Below are positions 62,373 through 64,000 of a DNA stretch of 64,000 nt, one piece after another. The stretch is from Haloferula luteola. Its GTDB lineage: Bacteria > Verrucomicrobiota > Verrucomicrobiia > Verrucomicrobiales > Akkermansiaceae. The notes beneath the pieces were generated by a model. It saw nothing but the letters and a program-made list of their open reading frames with translations. It ran no database searches and had not been told where the DNA came from. The first letter of the stretch is position 1. Each line of letters starts with the position of its first letter. A program made the position numbers and the translations under genes. The stretch is taken from assembly GCF_014201715.1 (NCBI RefSeq), contig NZ_JACHFD010000008.1:124001-188000 (forward strand), written 5' to 3'.

Positions 62373-62858
62373 TCACCCGGATTGCGGGGAAATTCCATCG
62401 GGGATCCTGTCTTCTTCCTGGGCTCGGTCCCGGGCCTCGATTTCCATGGGGGCCGTCGCATAGCCGTGGTGGATGCATTCGCGAAGATAGCGCCGCATGA
62501 ATGGTAGGTGGCCACCGAGTCGTTGGTATTGAAGGGTGTGAACCAGTTCGTGACGAAGCAGACGCGAATCCGGTGACACCGCGCAGATGCCTCTCCCCAA
62601 GCTCATTCCGGCGGCGCTCAGGATCGGAAATCCTAGCCTGCTGAAGGCATGGGCCATCGCAGAGGGAAGGGGAAGGGGCACTTCGTGGACGAATTGGACC
62701 CTCAAGTTTTCGGGAGCGTGGATGCCAAGCTGGCGAGCAAACGTTAGGGCCTCAGGAGGTAAGGGAGACCCGACTTTCAGCAATTGATGTTCCCTGAAGC
62801 GTGACCAGCAGGCGGCCAGGGGAGCCATCAGCACGGCGGCAAGGGAGGCCAGAAGCAT
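62373..62858 (-). CDS. Putative HExxH lipoprotein (zinc metallopeptidase-like)
   Basis: The ATG at 62858 (MLLASLAAVLMAPLAAC) gives a 161-residue product with a lipobox-like LAAC, so it may be a lipoprotein. Residues around 105-110 contain RHELVHTLQYQRLGG, an HExxH motif in the HELVH-xxQ form of zinc-dependent peptidases and DUF4157-like proteins. A third ligand candidate lies in CIHHGY. Length and features fit a small peptidase-like protein of unknown substrate. It ends 9 bases before the aldehyde dehydrogenase gene and could be cotranscribed with it. Confidence 0.65.
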   Translation of the reverse strand: MLLASLAAVLMAPLAACWSRFREHQLLKVGSPLPPEALTFARQLGIHAPENLRVQFVHEVPLPLPSAMAHAFSRLGFPILSAAGMSLGRGICAVSPDSRLLRHELVHTLQYQRLGGHLPFMRRYLRECIHHGYATAPMEIEARDRAQEEDRIPDGISPQSG

Positions 62859-62914
62859 GAGCGCAATCTGCGCTGGAAAACAGGAAAGTGCGAATCCGGG
62901 TGAAGGATGACGAC

Positions 62915-62948
62915 AAAAAAACCGGCCCACTCAAGAGAGAAGGCCGGT
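62915..62948 (-). terminator. Terminator of the choice-of-anchor gene
   Basis: ACCGGCC (complement of 62942-62948) pairs with GGCCGGT (complement of 62921-62927) around a 14-base loop. It is followed on the minus strand by a run of seven T (62921-62915). It lies 25 bases after the stop of the right-edge gene. Confidence 0.88.
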
Positions 62949-62972
62949 CGGAGGATCGGAGGTGTTCCGAGA

Positions 62973-64000
62973 TTATTCGGTCACAGAGATCTGATAGAGG
63001 GTGGTCGTCCCGCTGACCTCATTGGCAACGATCAAGAGAGGCTGCCCCGTCGGGCTGTCCTTTGCGGAAACGAAGTCGAGTCCTTCCGGACCGAGGTCTC
63101 CAGCGGCGCCGAAGTTTTCGAGGTGGTCCTCATCGAAGCTCACGGAGAAATCCCGGTTGAGGCCGAAGCCGGACATGGTGACGGAGTGCGGATTTGTGAT
63201 GTCGAAGACGGCGATGCCGCTGAAGCGCTCAAGGGCGATAAAGGCGTAGGTGTGGCCATCGATTTCTCCGAGGGTCACCGTTTCGGGCTCAGGGCCTTTG
63301 GCATCGGAGCGGCTATCGAAGCTGTCGCTTTCGTCATGGGCGCCGTTGAAGTCCTCTGGGTAGTGAGTGGCGATGTAAGTTTCCAGGAGGTCTCCGCTGT
63401 CGAACACCAGGGTGCCGTTCTCATCAAAAATCGAGAAGGAGCGGGTGCCAAAGCTGTAGAGTTCATCGTAATCCCCATCGCCATCAATGTCGCCTTCGGT
63501 GGTGATGGCGGCGAGGCGACCGAGGTGGGCATCGAGCTGGAGGGTTTCCGCCAAGGGGAAAGCGCTGGGGTCGAGGTTGAGGCTCTTGATGCGGGCTTCG
63601 TCGGTGTAGTCGCCCCATTCCCGGGCATCTCCCTCATTGGCAGTGACGAAGTAGGTTTGGGTGCGGCGGCCGTCGCGTGCCCGGTAGGCGGCGATGCCAT
63701 CGGGCATGAACAAACCTTGAATGGGCCAGTTGGCGATGCGGATCGCATCGTCTTTGTCGGAGACATCGAGAGCATGTCCGAGTTTTGAGTGATCGATGGT
63801 GCCGAGTGGCAGCACCGCGGCGATGCGCCGCTCGGTCAGGTTGATCTTGATGACCGCATTGTTTTCCTGGCAGGTGACGAAGGCGTGTTGGCCGGAGATG
63901 GCGACGTATTCAGGTTCGAGATCTTGGGCAATGGTCGTGCCTTCGGGTCCACTGATGCGCACCCCTTCGACATCGTCGGCCGTGAGACCTCCAAAGGTGA
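62973..64000 (-). CDS. Choice-of-anchor I family protein (C-terminal part, runs off the edge)
   Basis: The open frame continues without a stop to the window end, so the start and anchor lie outside. The ~342 visible residues resemble the choice-of-anchor I beta-propeller family: [65 protein letters not shown], and [10 protein letters not shown]-type Ca/Asp-rich blades ([19 protein letters not shown]). Related proteins are secreted, often carry sorting or anchor domains and include phosphatase-like members. No anchor is visible at the C-terminus here. Confidence 0.85.
   Translation of the reverse strand, partial: TFGGLTADDVEGVRISGPEGTTIAQDLEPEYVAISGQHAFVTCQENNAVIKINLTERRIAAVLPLGTIDHSKLGHALDVSDKDDAIRIANWPIQGLFMPDGIAAYRARDGRRTQTYFVTANEGDAREWGDYTDEARIKSLNLDPSAFPLAETLQLDAHLGRLAAITTEGDIDGDGDYDELYSFGTRSFSIFDENGTLVFDSGDLLETYIATHYPEDFNGAHDESDSFDSRSDAKGPEPETVTLGEIDGHTYAFIALERFSGIAVFDITNPHSVTMSGFGLNRDFSVSFDEDHLENFGAAGDLGPEGLDFVSAKDSPTGQPLLIVANEVSGTTTLYQISVTE

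Overview
The window looks like a chromosomal segment from a GC-rich Gram-negative bacterium of the Verrucomicrobia (Verrucomicrobiales-like). The evidence is two C-terminal PEP-CTERM sorting tails (positions ~150-205 and ~6112-6190), a probable exosortase-associated TIGR04073-type protein, a XylR-like AraC regulator with a LacI-type sensor domain, an SHD1-like domain protein, a choice-of-anchor I protein and very large autotransporter or secreted proteins. Many starts lack a clear Shine-Dalgarno sequence, and ATGA stop/start overlaps are frequent. No tRNA, rRNA, insertion sequence, prophage or CRISPR array was seen.

Layout. (1) 1-15062, + strand, surface and secretome region: the end of a PEP-CTERM protein, a beta-rich tail-fibre-like secreted protein, a small anchored protein, a Sel1-repeat protein, then a tightly overlapping trio (PEP-CTERM protein, zinc-ribbon membrane protein, XylR/AraC regulator), a 1652-residue autotransporter with three giant glycine-triplet blocks, and a LysM lipoprotein. 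(2) 15283-19282, + strand, informational cluster nusA-infB-rbfA, with a terminator-like hairpin in the nusA leader. (3) 19311-24123, - strand: dnaX, ybaB, an EEP-family nuclease/phosphatase and polX; dnaX carries a run of nine A residues that would yield a gamma-like short product. (4) 24255-32200: a membrane-anchored unknown protein; two class A penicillin-binding proteins on -, one with a dead transpeptidase domain; then, divergently, an HtrA-like protease and a catalytically degenerate relative with a PDZ domain inside the protease fold. (5) 32260-39401, metabolic and housekeeping genes: HemQ, ferredoxin, DciA, a HAD-Nudix fusion, FolB, an ArsC/Spx-like protein, a metallophosphoesterase, a lipid kinase and XerD. 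(6) 39701-48023: unrecognised secreted proteins, a glutamine amidotransferase and a 1444-residue secreted protein. (7) 48151-53091: an MBL-fold nuclease, a DUF2868/DUF3482 GTPase pair, an SHD1-like protein and the TIGR04073-like protein. (8) 53145-64000, - strand: a 1938-residue single-module lipopeptide synthetase (FAAL-ACP-C-A-PCP-TE), serA, an aldehyde dehydrogenase, an HExxH lipoprotein and a choice-of-anchor I protein running off the right edge.

The strongest leads are the monomodular synthetase, whose adenylation code reads as glycine and whose thioesterase has a Cys nucleophile, predicting an N-acylglycine-type product; the dnaX A9 slippage site; the autotransporter whose three ~265-residue Gly-X-X blocks alternate with single beta-helix rung motifs; and two adjacent active-enzyme/pseudoenzyme pairs (PBP1A and HtrA).
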